This document shows positions 14,587-23,258 of a stretch of 64,000 nt of DNA, piece by piece; position 1 is the first letter of the stretch, and each line of letters opens with the position of its first letter. The DNA is from VRUE01 sp035712345 (lineage in GTDB: Bacteria > Actinomycetota > Thermoleophilia > Solirubrobacterales > 70-9). The translations under genes and the position numbers were made by a program. The notes under the pieces are model-generated. The model had not been told where the DNA came from. It did not search any database and saw only the letters and a list, made by a program, of their open reading frames with translations. Location: NCBI GenBank assembly GCA_035712345.1, contig DASTAY010000056.1:77409-141408 (forward strand), read 5' to 3'.

Positions 14587-16772
14587 CGCGGGCCGCCTTT
14601 CCGCCGCCGGGGTGGCCGCGGGCGCTCTCTCTCGGGCCTGCTCGGGGGCGACTCCGCGGGTTTCTCGCCCGGCTCTTTGCGGGTCAGCCGCTCGCGCTCC
14701 GAGCGCAGCTCCTCGCCGAGGCTGCCGCGCGAGCCCTGCGGCTGCTCTTTGCGCACCGGCTCGGCCCCGTGCGGCGACGGCTGTTTCGCTTTGCGCTCAC
14801 CGGGACGCTCGGCGGTCGGCTTCTCCCCGGTCGCTTTGCCCTTCGCTTTGCGAGCCTTGGGCTCGGGCTTCTCGGAACGATCGGGGGCCGTGCGCCCTCT
14901 CGCCTCGCTGGCCGACGCCGCACCGCGCTCGGTGCGGCGGGGAGCGTTCGTAGGGCTCGGATGTGAGCGCTCGCCTCGCGAAGCGCCGCCCTCCGCGCCC
15001 GCTCGCGCCCGCTCGCTGCGGGTGGGCGCACCGCGGCCGGGCGCGCCTGCATCGACCTGCGCGCCGGGCCCGGCGTCGGAGCGGGGCGCGTCCGAGCCTT
15101 TGGCGCTGTCCGACCCACCGCCACGGGAACCGAAGACGCCGCCGAGCGCACGACCCGGCGCCCGCACCGCCGAGCGCGCCCCTCGCCGCAAGGGTCGCGC
15201 GACCCGCCCGCCGACCCGCGCCCCCGCATACAGGGCGAGCAGCCGCACGCTCGCCTCGCGTCCCGGCGCTCCCGGCCCGGTCGCGATCCCGATCAGGCTC
15301 TCGGTCAGCGAGCGGCGCTGGACGAAGACGGCCCAGAAGAAGAGCGACTGCAGGCCGAAGGACATCAGCCAGCCGAGCTCGGCGGTCGCGCTCGCCAGCG
15401 CCCCGCTCACCGCCAGCAGCGTCGCCAACACCAGCGAGTAGGCGGCCTTGCGCAGCAGGTAGCCGGCCAGTTTCTCCAGCCAGCCTTTGAAGAAGGCGTG
15501 CCCGCGGCCGGGGATCGCCGCGGCGACCAGCGCCACCGGCGCGAAAGCCAAGAGCAGGAGCAGCAGTACCTGGGCGAGGACGATCCCGACCGCGAGGGAG
15601 CCGAGCAGCAGAAACGCGCCGAGCTCGCCGACGAAGAGGAGGAGCGCCAGGCCGAGGCGCTGGAACTGCCCGCCCGCCTCCATCGCGTCGGTCGCCGGCT
15701 TGTCGGCGACCCCGAGCCGGTAGCCGCGCCGTTCGGGGTCGGCTTCGGGCAGCTTGGAGGAGTCGCCGTGGTTCAGCGCGTCGTACTCGGCCCCCCGTTC
15801 GTCGCTGGCGAGCGCGAAGCGCAGGAAGTGCGAGGCGTACTTGTTCGCGTTGTTGACGCAGACCTTGCCGTCGGCGGTGACCTCGGTCCCGCTCGCCAGG
15901 CGACGCGCGAGGGCGGCGTCGCGGCCGGGGTTCGAGGAGAGCGGGCGGACCGGCGCCGATTCGGGATCGGAGCCGCTCGATCCGGTGCCGGCGACCGCAC
16001 AGTGTTCGAGGCCGCCGAACTCCAGCACGACCCAGGGCTTGAAGACGAGCAGGTCGAAGAGCTGGTTGGCGGCGCCTTCCTTCGCCTGCCCGGCCCCCGA
16101 GGGCGTCCCGCTCTCGGAGATCGAGAGGAAGGCCTCCGACATCCGGTTCGTCAGCTTCGAGGCGGCGCCGATCGTGGCGCCGGGCTGCGCGACGAAAAAC
16201 AGCGCCAGGACGACATAGAGGAGCGAGAGGGCGAGCGCGCCGGCCGTCTCGGAGTGGCGGCGCTGCACCAGCGAGCGCCACATCGCCCACAGCCCGGCGA
16301 CGGTGATCGCGAGAACGAGCCAGGGCGCGCCGAAGACGTTTGAGTAGATCGAGTGGATCGCCTGCGAGACAGGCCCGAGCGCTCCCGCCCCGCCGGTCGC
16401 CGCCGATCCGTTTAGGAGGTCGAGGCTGAAGGCGAAGCTGAAGAGGGTGATCAGCAGGTTCGCCAGGAAGCTCGTCAGCAGCCAGAGGACCGAGGCGAGG
16501 AAGTAGGCGATCATCGCCGGCACGCCGGAGACGTCGACGCCGCCGGTCAGCGACGCCGAGACCGCGTCGAAGTGCTCGTCGAGCGCGTAGTGGCTGAGCG
16601 GGAAGCGGCCGAAGAGCCCGCCCGAGCCGAGCGGCGAGGCCGGGGCGACGTTGCCCCAGACGTCGGTCGCGGCGGCGGCAAGCGGGTGCGCGGCCCCGAC
16701 GATCGCCACGGCCAGGCCGAGCCCCAGCAGCACCGCCCGCCGGCGAGCGCCGATGCGACGGGCCGCCCTCAC
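14583..16772 (-). CDS. VirB6/TrbL-like conjugation channel membrane protein
   Basis: 729 aa. A signal-like N-terminus is followed by several membrane segments: IAYFLASVLWLLTSFLANLL, WLVLAITVAGLWAMW, LALSLLYVVLALFFVA, then a loop of about 150 residues and more spans (LALLLFVGELGAFLLLGSLA, VLLLLLLAFAPVALVAAA, SLVLATLLAVSGALA). The last about 210 residues are charged and low in complexity (Arg, Gly, Pro, Glu, Lys), presumably cytoplasmic. Topology and gene order after VirB4 match TrbL/TcpH-type inner-membrane channel proteins. GTG start overlaps the VirB4 stop (GTGA). Confidence 0.8.
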   Translation of the reverse strand: MRAARRIGARRRAVLLGLGLAVAIVGAAHPLAAAATDVWGNVAPASPLGSGGLFGRFPLSHYALDEHFDAVSASLTGGVDVSGVPAMIAYFLASVLWLLTSFLANLLITLFSFAFSLDLLNGSAATGGAGALGPVSQAIHSIYSNVFGAPWLVLAITVAGLWAMWRSLVQRRHSETAGALALSLLYVVLALFFVAQPGATIGAASKLTNRMSEAFLSISESGTPSGAGQAKEGAANQLFDLLVFKPWVVLEFGGLEHCAVAGTGSSGSDPESAPVRPLSSNPGRDAALARRLASGTEVTADGKVCVNNANKYASHFLRFALASDERGAEYDALNHGDSSKLPEADPERRGYRLGVADKPATDAMEAGGQFQRLGLALLLFVGELGAFLLLGSLAVGIVLAQVLLLLLLAFAPVALVAAAIPGRGHAFFKGWLEKLAGYLLRKAAYSLVLATLLAVSGALASATAELGWLMSFGLQSLFFWAVFVQRRSLTESLIGIATGPGAPGREASVRLLALYAGARVGGRVARPLRRGARSAVRAPGRALGGVFGSRGGGSDSAKGSDAPRSDAGPGAQVDAGAPGRGAPTRSERARAGAEGGASRGERSHPSPTNAPRRTERGAASASEARGRTAPDRSEKPEPKARKAKGKATGEKPTAERPGERKAKQPSPHGAEPVRKEQPQGSRGSLGEELRSERERLTRKEPGEKPAESPPSRPERERPRPPRRRKGGPR

Positions 16773-19186
16773 TCGGCGGCCGCCTTCGGCGTGCTGTCGA
16801 GCGCCGCGAGGAGCTCGGGAAAGACGAGGTCGAACTGCACCTCGCCCACGCGACCGTCGAGGTCGCGCATCAGGCAGAGGCCCTGGCGGTATTCGGTCAG
16901 CCGCGGAGCCAGCGCCCCCTCGGAGTCCAGGCCGACCTGCGCCAGCCCCGCCCGCGCCTCCGCCTCGGTCTCCTGGCCGAAGAGCAGGTAGACGCCGAAC
17001 AGCTCGGAGAGCTCCCCGAGGTCAGCCAGGCGCTGGGTCGCCACCAGCACGGTCGCGTTGAAGGCGCGCCCGAGCCGGATCACCCGGTTCAGCAGGGCGC
17101 GGCCCTGCGCCGAGCTGAGGAAGAACCACGCCTCGTCCAGCAGCACGATCTTGTGTCGTTGGCGGTTCGTGCTGACGAGGCGCAGAGCTTTCGCCGCGAC
17201 CAGGGAGAGCGTCGCCACCGACACTCGCTCGGCGCGGGTGTAGGTCTCGCGGGAGGCGCCGGGGTCGGGCAGCGAGAGGCCGGGCGTTCGGATCGTGATC
17301 ACCGGCGCCGAGGGGGCGTCCTCGCCCGCCTCTCCCATGCCATCCGCCGCGAAGCCCAGGCGCGCGAGGCCAAAGTCCGAGAGCACCTCCAGCGCGTCGC
17401 CCGCCTCGCGCGCCGCGTCGACGTCGCCCCCGCGAAGGCGCTCGACGACGTACATCAGGCTCCGCTCGCCCGCCCGCACCGCATCGCGCACCGCCCGGTC
17501 GATCGCGTTCTCCCAGGCCGGCGGCGGGTCGCGCAGCAGCTCGATCAGGTAGCTCGCCGCCAGCTCCTCGCGCAGCTCGGGCAGCCCGATCTGAAGCGGG
17601 TCGAGTTTGCCGCGGTGCTCTGAGTCGCCCGAGAGCTCCAGCACCTCCACCTCGCCCTCCAGCTCGGGGACCCGGTCGAGGCCGTGGTCGGGCTTGGGGT
17701 CGAAGTCGACCACCAGGCTGCCGCGCCGCTGGGCGGCGTAGGCGATCGTCTGCGCGGCGAGCGTCTTGCCAGAGCCGAGCGTGCCGGCGAGCAGCACGCC
17801 CGAGGGCCGCGCGGTCCGCGGCGCCTCGGTCGGGTCGAGGCGTACCGGGCGGCCTTGGGGCGTGTGGCCGACGTAGATGCCGTCGGGGGAGCCGACCTCC
17901 GAGCTGGCGGTGGCGACCATCGCGCCGAACTGCTCGACGGTCATCTGCTGGGCGTAGTCGGGCACCTGCCCGCCGCCCGGCTGGGGCAGGTGGTCGCAGA
18001 AGAGCGCGTGCTGCAGGCCTCGCGGGCGGTGCAGCGCCACCTCGCCGAAGCGCTCGCGCAGCGTCGTCACCCGCCGCTCCAGCTCGGCGCGGTCGGGTGC
18101 GCCAACCGCGAGCGAGAGCGAGGCGCGCAGCATCGGCGGGTGCGCTGAGGACTGCAGGATCGCCTCGTACTCGCGCGCCAGCTCGCGGTCCTCCTCGGCG
18201 AGGACCCCCGGGCCGCTCGCGCCCTCGAGCTGCTCGCGGTAGGCGTGCTCGACGTCGAGGATGCGCTTTCGCACCTGCCCGAGCGCCTCGCGGTTGCCGA
18301 TCCACTGCGCGTAGAGCACGGCGTCGACCGGGAAGCCGGCGCCTTCGGCCGGCCCGAAGAGAAGCTCCGCGGCGCCGGGGAACTCGGCTTCCTCGGCCAG
18401 CGAGGCCGCGCAGAGGAAGGCCTGACAGGAGGTCCCCTCCTCGGCCTCGACGACGAGCGACGGAGGCTTGCCCGGCTCCTCGGTCGCGGGAGCGTTGGCG
18501 CAGCTCCAGAGGTCGCGCTCCAGCGGCTCATACGCCGCCGAGCCGTCCGGCGCCACGACGACCAGCGCGTCGGGCTCCCAATGGCGGTCGAGCGCCGGCT
18601 CGGCCACCCCGCGGCAAGCGGCGCGGCGGAGCAGCCACTGCAGCTCCCGCGTCGAGGCGCGCCGCAGGGCGATCGCGCCGGCAAGGCGCTCGAAGGTGCG
18701 CTGCTCGACCGCCGCCAGCGCCTCCAGCTCGGCGCCGGAGATCGGCGAGGGGCGGCCGACGCCGGCCAGCTCCTCGACCCGGCGCCTGACGCGCCCGAAG
18801 GAGCGAAGCGCGCCCGGCCCGCCCTCGCCCTCGGTGAGCGAAACCGCGAGGTAGACCTCGGGCAGGTGGGAGCCGAGGTCTCCCAGTCGCGCCTCGTGGC
18901 CTTGCAGGTAGCGGCGCCAGGCCTCAGGGTCGCCGTGCTCGGGGTCGAGCAACTCGGCGAGCTCGTCGGGATAGCGCTCGGCCCCGAAGGAGCGCTGGAC
19001 CCGCCAGATCGCGAAGTCGGCGCCCGCCAGGTGGGCGAGGCGCTCCAGGCGGTGCAGCAGCGCCCACTTCTGCGAGGTCGGCAGGAACGGGTAGGCGACG
19101 GTGTCGGCGCGGTAGAGGGCCGCGGCCTCGCCGCCCGGCCCGATCAGGACGTTGCGGCGCGCGTAGCGCAACGGGAACCGGGTCAC
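16769..19186 (-). CDS. VirB4/TcpF-like conjugation ATPase
   Basis: 805 aa. The N-terminal half is the VirB4 all-alpha/beta part; the C-terminal half is a RecA-like motor with Walker A GTLGSGKTLAAQ at about 465, DFDPKPD after it, Walker B KIVLLDEAWFFL at about 680, and ATQRLADLGELSELFG as the arginine/glutamine-rich sensor. It powers the type IV secretion channel. The GTG at 19184-19186 is preceded by GGAGG at 7 nt and overlaps the TcpE stop (GTGA); an in-frame extension to 19249 would overlap tcpE. It is the most diagnostic conjugation gene in the operon. Confidence 0.92.
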   Translation of the reverse strand: MTRFPLRYARRNVLIGPGGEAAALYRADTVAYPFLPTSQKWALLHRLERLAHLAGADFAIWRVQRSFGAERYPDELAELLDPEHGDPEAWRRYLQGHEARLGDLGSHLPEVYLAVSLTEGEGGPGALRSFGRVRRRVEELAGVGRPSPISGAELEALAAVEQRTFERLAGAIALRRASTRELQWLLRRAACRGVAEPALDRHWEPDALVVVAPDGSAAYEPLERDLWSCANAPATEEPGKPPSLVVEAEEGTSCQAFLCAASLAEEAEFPGAAELLFGPAEGAGFPVDAVLYAQWIGNREALGQVRKRILDVEHAYREQLEGASGPGVLAEEDRELAREYEAILQSSAHPPMLRASLSLAVGAPDRAELERRVTTLRERFGEVALHRPRGLQHALFCDHLPQPGGGQVPDYAQQMTVEQFGAMVATASSEVGSPDGIYVGHTPQGRPVRLDPTEAPRTARPSGVLLAGTLGSGKTLAAQTIAYAAQRRGSLVVDFDPKPDHGLDRVPELEGEVEVLELSGDSEHRGKLDPLQIGLPELREELAASYLIELLRDPPPAWENAIDRAVRDAVRAGERSLMYVVERLRGGDVDAAREAGDALEVLSDFGLARLGFAADGMGEAGEDAPSAPVITIRTPGLSLPDPGASRETYTRAERVSVATLSLVAAKALRLVSTNRQRHKIVLLDEAWFFLSSAQGRALLNRVIRLGRAFNATVLVATQRLADLGELSELFGVYLLFGQETEAEARAGLAQVGLDSEGALAPRLTEYRQGLCLMRDLDGRVGEVQFDLVFPELLAALDSTPKAAAE

Positions 19187-19881
19187 GGGCGCACCTCCAG
19201 CGCCTCCCCTTTGGCGAGCGCGATACGCCGGGTGGTCTCCGCGCCACAAGAGTCGAGCGCGGCCGGGCGGGCCAGACGCCGCTTCCTTCTCCGGCGCACC
19301 GCGACCGGCGCCGCGAAGAAGACGAGCGCCGGGCCGCGCACCCGCGCGCGGCGCAGGACCGCCGTGCGCTCGTCGGCCTCAACCCACAGCCGTCCCCCGA
19401 GGACGCGGGCGATGCCCGTGAGCGGCATGGCGCGGCCGAGCGAGCGCCGCGAGGGCGCCAGTCGCACCGCCAGCCAGGAGAGCGCGAAGCGGTCGGCGCG
19501 GCGACCGTCCGGGGTCGCCTGGGTGCCGAGCGTGGCGACGGCGGCGGGGACGACGATCAGCTGCAGCGGCCAGTCGATGAGGCCGAGCGCCAAGCCTGCA
19601 AGCCAGCTGGTCGCCAGCGCACCGATCGCCGCGAGCGCCGCGCCCTCGCGCCCGCCGACGCCGAAGCCGGCGATCCCGGCGGCGCAGGCGATGCACAGCT
19701 CGACGCTCGCCGAGCCGGCGCCGAGCGCGATGACGGCGACGAGCGTGCCGACGGCGTAGGCCAGCCAGCGCAGCGGCACCCCGCCGGGGACCGGCAGCGT
19801 GCGGCCCTCGATCTGGTAGATCCGCCGCTCCGGGCGGAAGATGCGCTGGTAGGAGCGGATCGGCTCGAAGCTCTCGCTCAC
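19183..19881 (-). CDS. tcpE: TcpE-family conjugal transfer membrane protein
   Basis: 232 aa. The N-terminus SFEPIRSYQRIFRPERRIYQ followed by IEGRTLPVPGG is the signature of TcpE proteins from pCW3/Tn916-like elements. Two to four membrane spans follow (WLAYAVGTLVAVIALGAG, AALAAIGALATSWLAGLALG, LQLIVVPAAVATLG), then a basic cytoplasmic tail. TcpE is an integral part of the Gram-positive conjugation channel, acting with TcpC, TcpF and TcpH. GTG start overlaps the upstream stop (GTGA). Confidence 0.85.
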   Translation of the reverse strand: MSESFEPIRSYQRIFRPERRIYQIEGRTLPVPGGVPLRWLAYAVGTLVAVIALGAGSASVELCIACAAGIAGFGVGGREGAALAAIGALATSWLAGLALGLIDWPLQLIVVPAAVATLGTQATPDGRRADRFALSWLAVRLAPSRRSLGRAMPLTGIARVLGGRLWVEADERTAVLRRARVRGPALVFFAAPVAVRRRRKRRLARPAALDSCGAETTRRIALAKGEALEVRP

Positions 19882-20183
19882 GGCAAGATCCGCTGTCCGA
19901 TCGCCCGCGCGGCTTCGGCGACCTGGTCGGGGCTGAAGACCAGCCAGCCGACCAGCACCGCCGCGCAGAAGAACATCGCCAGGTCGATGAACTTGCGGTT
20001 CAGCAGGAAGACCAGGCCGACGATCGCGATGACGCCGCCGTAGATCTCCCCGGCGTAGTGGCGCAGAGTCGAGCCGATGTTGTGGCCGACGTCGTTGCCC
20101 GAAGCGGCGAGCGCGTCCGGCACCAGCCAGAGCCCGAGCACCGCGACCGCGAGCAGGACCGCGAAGACCGTCAGGCGGCGCAT
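19878..20183 (-). CDS. Small two-span membrane protein, TcpD-like
   Basis: 101 aa. A signal-like hydrophobic start (LTVFAVLLAVAVLGLWLVPDALA) precedes GHNIGSTLRHYAGEIYGG and two further spans (VIAIVGLVFLLNRKFIDLAM, FFCAAVLVGWLVFSPD). Size, topology and position between tcpC and tcpE fit TcpD or a VirB2/VirB3-like component. ATG at 20181-20183 abuts the tcpC stop (TGATG); a GTG directly before it is an alternative. A frame extended to 20642 lies inside tcpC and is rejected. Confidence 0.75.
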   Translation of the reverse strand: MRRLTVFAVLLAVAVLGLWLVPDALAASGNDVGHNIGSTLRHYAGEIYGGVIAIVGLVFLLNRKFIDLAMFFCAAVLVGWLVFSPDQVAEAARAIGQRILP

Positions 20184-21034
20184 CACGAGAGCGCCCCCTC
20201 GACGCCGTCCACGTACCAGCGACCGCGCCGCACCACCTCGATCCGGTAGGCCAGCCGCAGGGTGGCGCCGCCCGACTCGCGCACCCGCGCAGTGGCGATC
20301 GCCGTCCGTCGCGGGCCTTCTGAGTCGCCTTCCTGCTTCACCGCGCCGACGGCGAGGAGCCGCAGGGCGCCGCCGAGCGGCGTCACCCGGGCACCGGGCG
20401 CCAAGAGGTAAGAGAGATCGCCAGGCTCGCTCGCCGACAGGTAGGCCGGCAGGAAGCGCCGCACCAGGTCGGCGATCGCTGCGCCGGAAGAACCGGCGAG
20501 CGGCCCCGGCTGCGTGGGGCTCTGCGCGACCCCGGGCGGCCCGGTGACGACCGCGGGCGCTCCCAGTGCCGCCACCTCGCCCGCTCCTTCGCGGACGATC
20601 GGGACGGCGAGGTAGAGCGTGCGGCCGCCGCCGAGCTCGCAAGCCACCGTGACGATGGCTCGTCCTCCTCCGAGATCGCGGGCGCCCGCGACCTCGGCCT
20701 GCTCGACGGGGACATCCGTCCCCGTCGCGCCGGGCGTCGTTTCATCGCCGACGCCCGGCGCCAGCAGCGGAGTCAGCTCGCGAGACGAGCCGCTCAGGTA
20801 GGTGCGCGCGAAGCGCACCGCGAACGCGCCGCTCGCCGGATCGGCGGCGGCGCCGTGCTGGGACGCCGATCCAGCGACCCGCCTCGACGGCCCCGCGAGC
20901 ACCGCGGCGCCGCCCTTGGCGAGCAGGAGCGCCACCAGGGTCCAGAGCGCCACACGGCCAACCGACCGCAGCGCCGCCCCGAGGGTCCGACGCTCCACGC
21001 CGCGCCCCACACGAGTTCTGACTCCGACTGCCAC
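20183..21034 (-). CDS. tcpC: TcpC-like conjugation protein (VirB8-like)
   Basis: About 283 aa. One membrane span near residue 25-45 (ALWTLVALLLAKGGAAVLAG) is followed by two repeats of an NTF2/VirB8-like domain outside the cell: FAVRFARTYLSGSSRELTPL for the first, LVRRFLPAYLSASEPGDLSY for the second. This two-repeat layout is that of TcpC, the periphery protein of Gram-positive conjugation channels. I chose the GTG at 21032-21034, about 11 nt after AGAGGAGG; a GTG at 21044-21046 lies too close to that Shine-Dalgarno. First gene of the transfer operon. Confidence 0.8.
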   Translation of the reverse strand: MAVGVRTRVGRGVERRTLGAALRSVGRVALWTLVALLLAKGGAAVLAGPSRRVAGSASQHGAAADPASGAFAVRFARTYLSGSSRELTPLLAPGVGDETTPGATGTDVPVEQAEVAGARDLGGGRAIVTVACELGGGRTLYLAVPIVREGAGEVAALGAPAVVTGPPGVAQSPTQPGPLAGSSGAAIADLVRRFLPAYLSASEPGDLSYLLAPGARVTPLGGALRLLAVGAVKQEGDSEGPRRTAIATARVRESGGATLRLAYRIEVVRRGRWYVDGVEGALS

Positions 21035-21088
21035 TTCTGAGACCACCTCCTCTGTTGTGTTTGGGCTGCCGGTTGGCCGCCCTCACCA

Positions 21089-21117
21089 CTAAGGAGGGTT
21101 TTGGGGCAAAAGTGGAC
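21089..21117 (-). promoter_or_regulatory. ECF-type promoter of the transfer operon
   Basis: On the minus strand GTCCACTTT, 10 nt, CCCTCCTTAG. The same two blocks with the same 10-nt spacer occur before arsR and before the ECF sigma gene. About 55 nt of leader separates it from the tcpC start. Confidence 0.6.
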
Positions 21118-21124
21118 TCACGGA

Positions 21125-21142
21125 TACACGCATATGCGCGTA
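21125..21142. promoter_or_regulatory. 18-bp palindrome upstream of the transfer promoter
   Basis: TACACGCATATGCGCGTA is a palindrome with one mismatched pair around a perfect CGCATATGCG core. It lies 8 bp upstream of the -35 block of the transfer promoter and about 85 bp past the arsR stop. An ArsR-family operator is plausible, but the binder is not known. Confidence 0.4.
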
Positions 21143-21227
21143 AGGTTGTTTGTCTGCACCGCCCCCGTTACGGTGTCACTGGACGCGACGTGACCGGTGT
21201 CGACGGTCCGGCTACTTCGTGACCGTG

Positions 21228-21575
21228 CTATTCGGTGTCAGAGGCGCCGGCGAGCTGGTCGATCAGCCACCAGCCGGTCCAGTCGGCCAGCTCGTAATGC
21301 ACGCACATACCCTCGCGCCTGCGCCTGACGATCCCCGCCCGATAGAGGACCGAGAGCTGCCTGGAGACGGTCTGCTGGGTCACCCGAACGCATGCGGCAA
21401 GTCCTCCCACGGTGACGCTCCCACCCTCCTTGAGCGCCTCGATCAACCGAATCCTCGTCGGCTCGGCGAGTATGCGCAGCGTCTCGGCGATCGACTCGAC
21501 CTCCTCCTCGGAGAGCGGCCCCGCCGTCGCCGTCTGGGTGTCTTTCGGGTTGAGTGTGTCCACATCCGTACTCAT
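21228..21575 (-). CDS. ArsR-family winged-helix transcriptional regulator
   Basis: 115 aa. Winged-helix core at about 25-95: IAETLRILAEPTRIRLIEAL, then SVTVGGLAACVRVTQQTVSR as recognition helix, and AGIVRRRREGMCVHYEL as wing. No CxC metal-binding motif of classic ArsR/SmtB sensors is seen, so the signal is unknown. ATG with AGGAG nine nt upstream. It has its own copy of the ECF-type promoter and lies between the sigma operon and the transfer operon, so it most likely tunes transfer. Confidence 0.85.
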   Translation of the reverse strand: MSTDVDTLNPKDTQTATAGPLSEEEVESIAETLRILAEPTRIRLIEALKEGGSVTVGGLAACVRVTQQTVSRQLSVLYRAGIVRRRREGMCVHYELADWTGWWLIDQLAGASDTE

Positions 21576-21587
21576 TGGCTCTCACTC

Positions 21588-21616
21588 CTATAGAGGGGTG
21601 AGCGGAGAAAGTGGAC
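21588..21616 (-). promoter_or_regulatory. ECF-type promoter of the arsR gene
   Basis: Minus strand GTCCACTTT, 10 nt, CCCTCTATAG, matching the motif before tcpC and the sigma gene. It sits directly before the arsR Shine-Dalgarno, giving a short leader. Confidence 0.6.
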
Positions 21617-21651
21617 CCCAAGATGAGAAACGTAAGCGAGTACGCCAACAG

Positions 21652-21696
21652 CGAACGGTCAGGCGGGGAACTCGCTCTCCCCCGCCTGACCGTTCG
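21652..21696 (-). terminator. Strong hairpin after the LysM gene
   Basis: Perfect 17-bp stem (21652-21668 with 21680-21696, CGAACGGTCAGGCGGGG and its complement) and an 11-nt loop, 30 bp after the LysM stop. It lacks a clear T-tract but would separate the sigma/surface operon from arsR. Confidence 0.65.
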
Positions 21697-21726
21697 TCGG
21701 CATCGAGCGTCAGGCTGAGACGGGCG

Positions 21727-22587
21727 TCAACGCAATCTGAGCTTCGTGCCTGCCATCAGGACATTCGGGTCGCCGGTTCCTATGCGACTCGCGTTCAGAC
21801 GCCAGAGCCGATGCACCTCGTTCGCGATCGCGCCGTTCGAGGCGCCATCGGGCAGGATCGCTTCGGCGATCGACCACAGGCACTCCCCGGCCTGGACGAC
21901 GTGGAACCGCTGTCCCGCCAGGTGTCGCGAGGGCGCTTCCGGCTCTGCCGGCGTCGCGGCCGGTCGCGGCACGGCCGGCGCGGGCGCTTCAGGCGCCGGA
22001 GCCGGGGGCGGGGCTTGGCTCGTGGTCTGCGCGCCCCGCGTGTATTCGCGTACGGGCGGAGCCTTGGACGCGCTCAACGGCTGGTTTTCAACCGGAGTAC
22101 CGGAGGCCGGCGGCGCCGGTTCGTAGGTCGGCGCAGCTTCATAGGTTGGGCCTCCGGGATTCGTCCCTTCCACCGGAGGTTGCGGTTCGCCTTCTCCCGT
22201 CGCGCCCACGACGGCGCCGGTCACTTCTTCGCCGACCGGTGGCAGTTCCGCTTCGGCTTCGGGTTCGACTTCCACCGGCGGGCCTTCGCCTTCGTCTTCG
22301 GCGCCGCCGGCTTCTTCTTCGGGGGCCAGTTCGGGCAGTTCTTCCAGCGCCGTTTCTTCGCCGCCGGGTTCGAATTCGGGAGCTTCTTCGACTTCTGGCG
22401 CGGCGCCCGGCGCGCCGCCGCCTTCGCCTTCGGAGTCAGCTTCCGCCGCGAAGGCCGCGCCGGGGGAGATGCCGCCGAGCGCGAGCATCGCGCACAGGGC
22501 CAGCGCGAGCGCCCGCCGACCGACCGAGTGGCTGGCGCCGGGGCCGTGGCGGGAGACGGATCTCAGCAGTTCATCGAGCCTTGCCAT
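21727..22587 (-). CDS. Secreted LysM-domain protein
   Basis: 286 aa. A signal peptide at about 25-48 (RALALALCAMLALGGISPGA, cleavage near AFAAE) is followed by about 150 residues of Glu/Pro/Ala/Gly-rich disordered sequence, then a C-terminal LysM domain (RFHVVQAGECLWSIAEAIL ... NRL-type WRLNASRIGTGDPNVLMAGTKL). LysM binds peptidoglycan, so the protein is probably a wall-bound surface factor. A GGGAGG lies before the ATG. It is the last gene of the sigma-factor operon and ends before a strong hairpin. Confidence 0.8.
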   Translation of the reverse strand: MARLDELLRSVSRHGPGASHSVGRRALALALCAMLALGGISPGAAFAAEADSEGEGGGAPGAAPEVEEAPEFEPGGEETALEELPELAPEEEAGGAEDEGEGPPVEVEPEAEAELPPVGEEVTGAVVGATGEGEPQPPVEGTNPGGPTYEAAPTYEPAPPASGTPVENQPLSASKAPPVREYTRGAQTTSQAPPPAPAPEAPAPAVPRPAATPAEPEAPSRHLAGQRFHVVQAGECLWSIAEAILPDGASNGAIANEVHRLWRLNASRIGTGDPNVLMAGTKLRLR

Positions 22588-22618
22588 CGCTTCCTCCCTC
22601 GCTTGTCGAGGTCTGGGT

Positions 22619-23221
22619 TCAATTCACGGGGTCCGCCACGCAGCGAAATGCCTTCGCCCCGGCGGCGGTGTCGGAGGTGACGCCGACGTTGCCGGTGTTG
22701 TCGAGGATGTAGAGGACTTGGAGACGTTCTTCGGGGGTCTTGGGCGGGTAGACGTTGCTGGTCAGCTCGCCGCCCGAGGCTAGGGTGATGCCGTAGGCGC
22801 CGATCGCGGTCATCAACTCCTCATGAGTTGGCAGCCGACGTCCGGGGTGAGCTTTGTTGTCGGTTATCTCGCAGGCCGCAGCCGCACTTGAATAAGGAGC
22901 CGGAGGGCGAGCCTGGGTTTCGACGCATACGTCGGAGACGGGTACCGTGCCCTGCGGACAGCGGACCAACAGGCGTTCGGCGGTAACGCCGTCGAGCCGC
23001 GCGGCGTTCCGCGCCCGCGGCACCGTGCGCAGGCTGCGCTCCTTGATCGCCCGCCCACCGACCGAGTTGGCCTTGAACAGGCGCCCGGTCAGCGAGTGCT
23101 TGCGGATGTCGCGGCCGGTGATCTTGAAGGCGGCGTAGGAGCTGCCGCCGAGGGCGACGAACAGGGCCAGGGTGGCGACGACATTGGCGTAGGTGAGTCG
23201 GTCGCGCAGTGCTCTCAGCAT
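22619..23221 (-). CDS. Secreted protein with Solirubrobacterales-type leader
   Basis: 200 aa. The leader contains TYANVVATLALFVALGG followed by SSYAAFKITGRDIRKHSL, a common start in Thermoleophilia proteins, with many paralogues per genome. Next comes an Arg-rich repeat-like part (SLTGRLFKANSVGGRAIKER) and a C-terminal domain of about 100 residues with four cysteines (CPQGTVPVSDVC, ACEITDNKAHPGRRLPTHEE), reminiscent of DUF1566/lectin-like folds. Good Shine-Dalgarno (AGGAGGGAG). Function unknown; exported, probably surface-bound. Confidence 0.75.
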   Translation of the reverse strand: MLRALRDRLTYANVVATLALFVALGGSSYAAFKITGRDIRKHSLTGRLFKANSVGGRAIKERSLRTVPRARNAARLDGVTAERLLVRCPQGTVPVSDVCVETQARPPAPYSSAAAACEITDNKAHPGRRLPTHEELMTAIGAYGITLASGGELTSNVYPPKTPEERLQVLYILDNTGNVGVTSDTAAGAKAFRCVADPVN

Positions 23222-23258
23222 GGGACTCCCTCCTGAAATGGACGGTCGTGGCGTCTGT

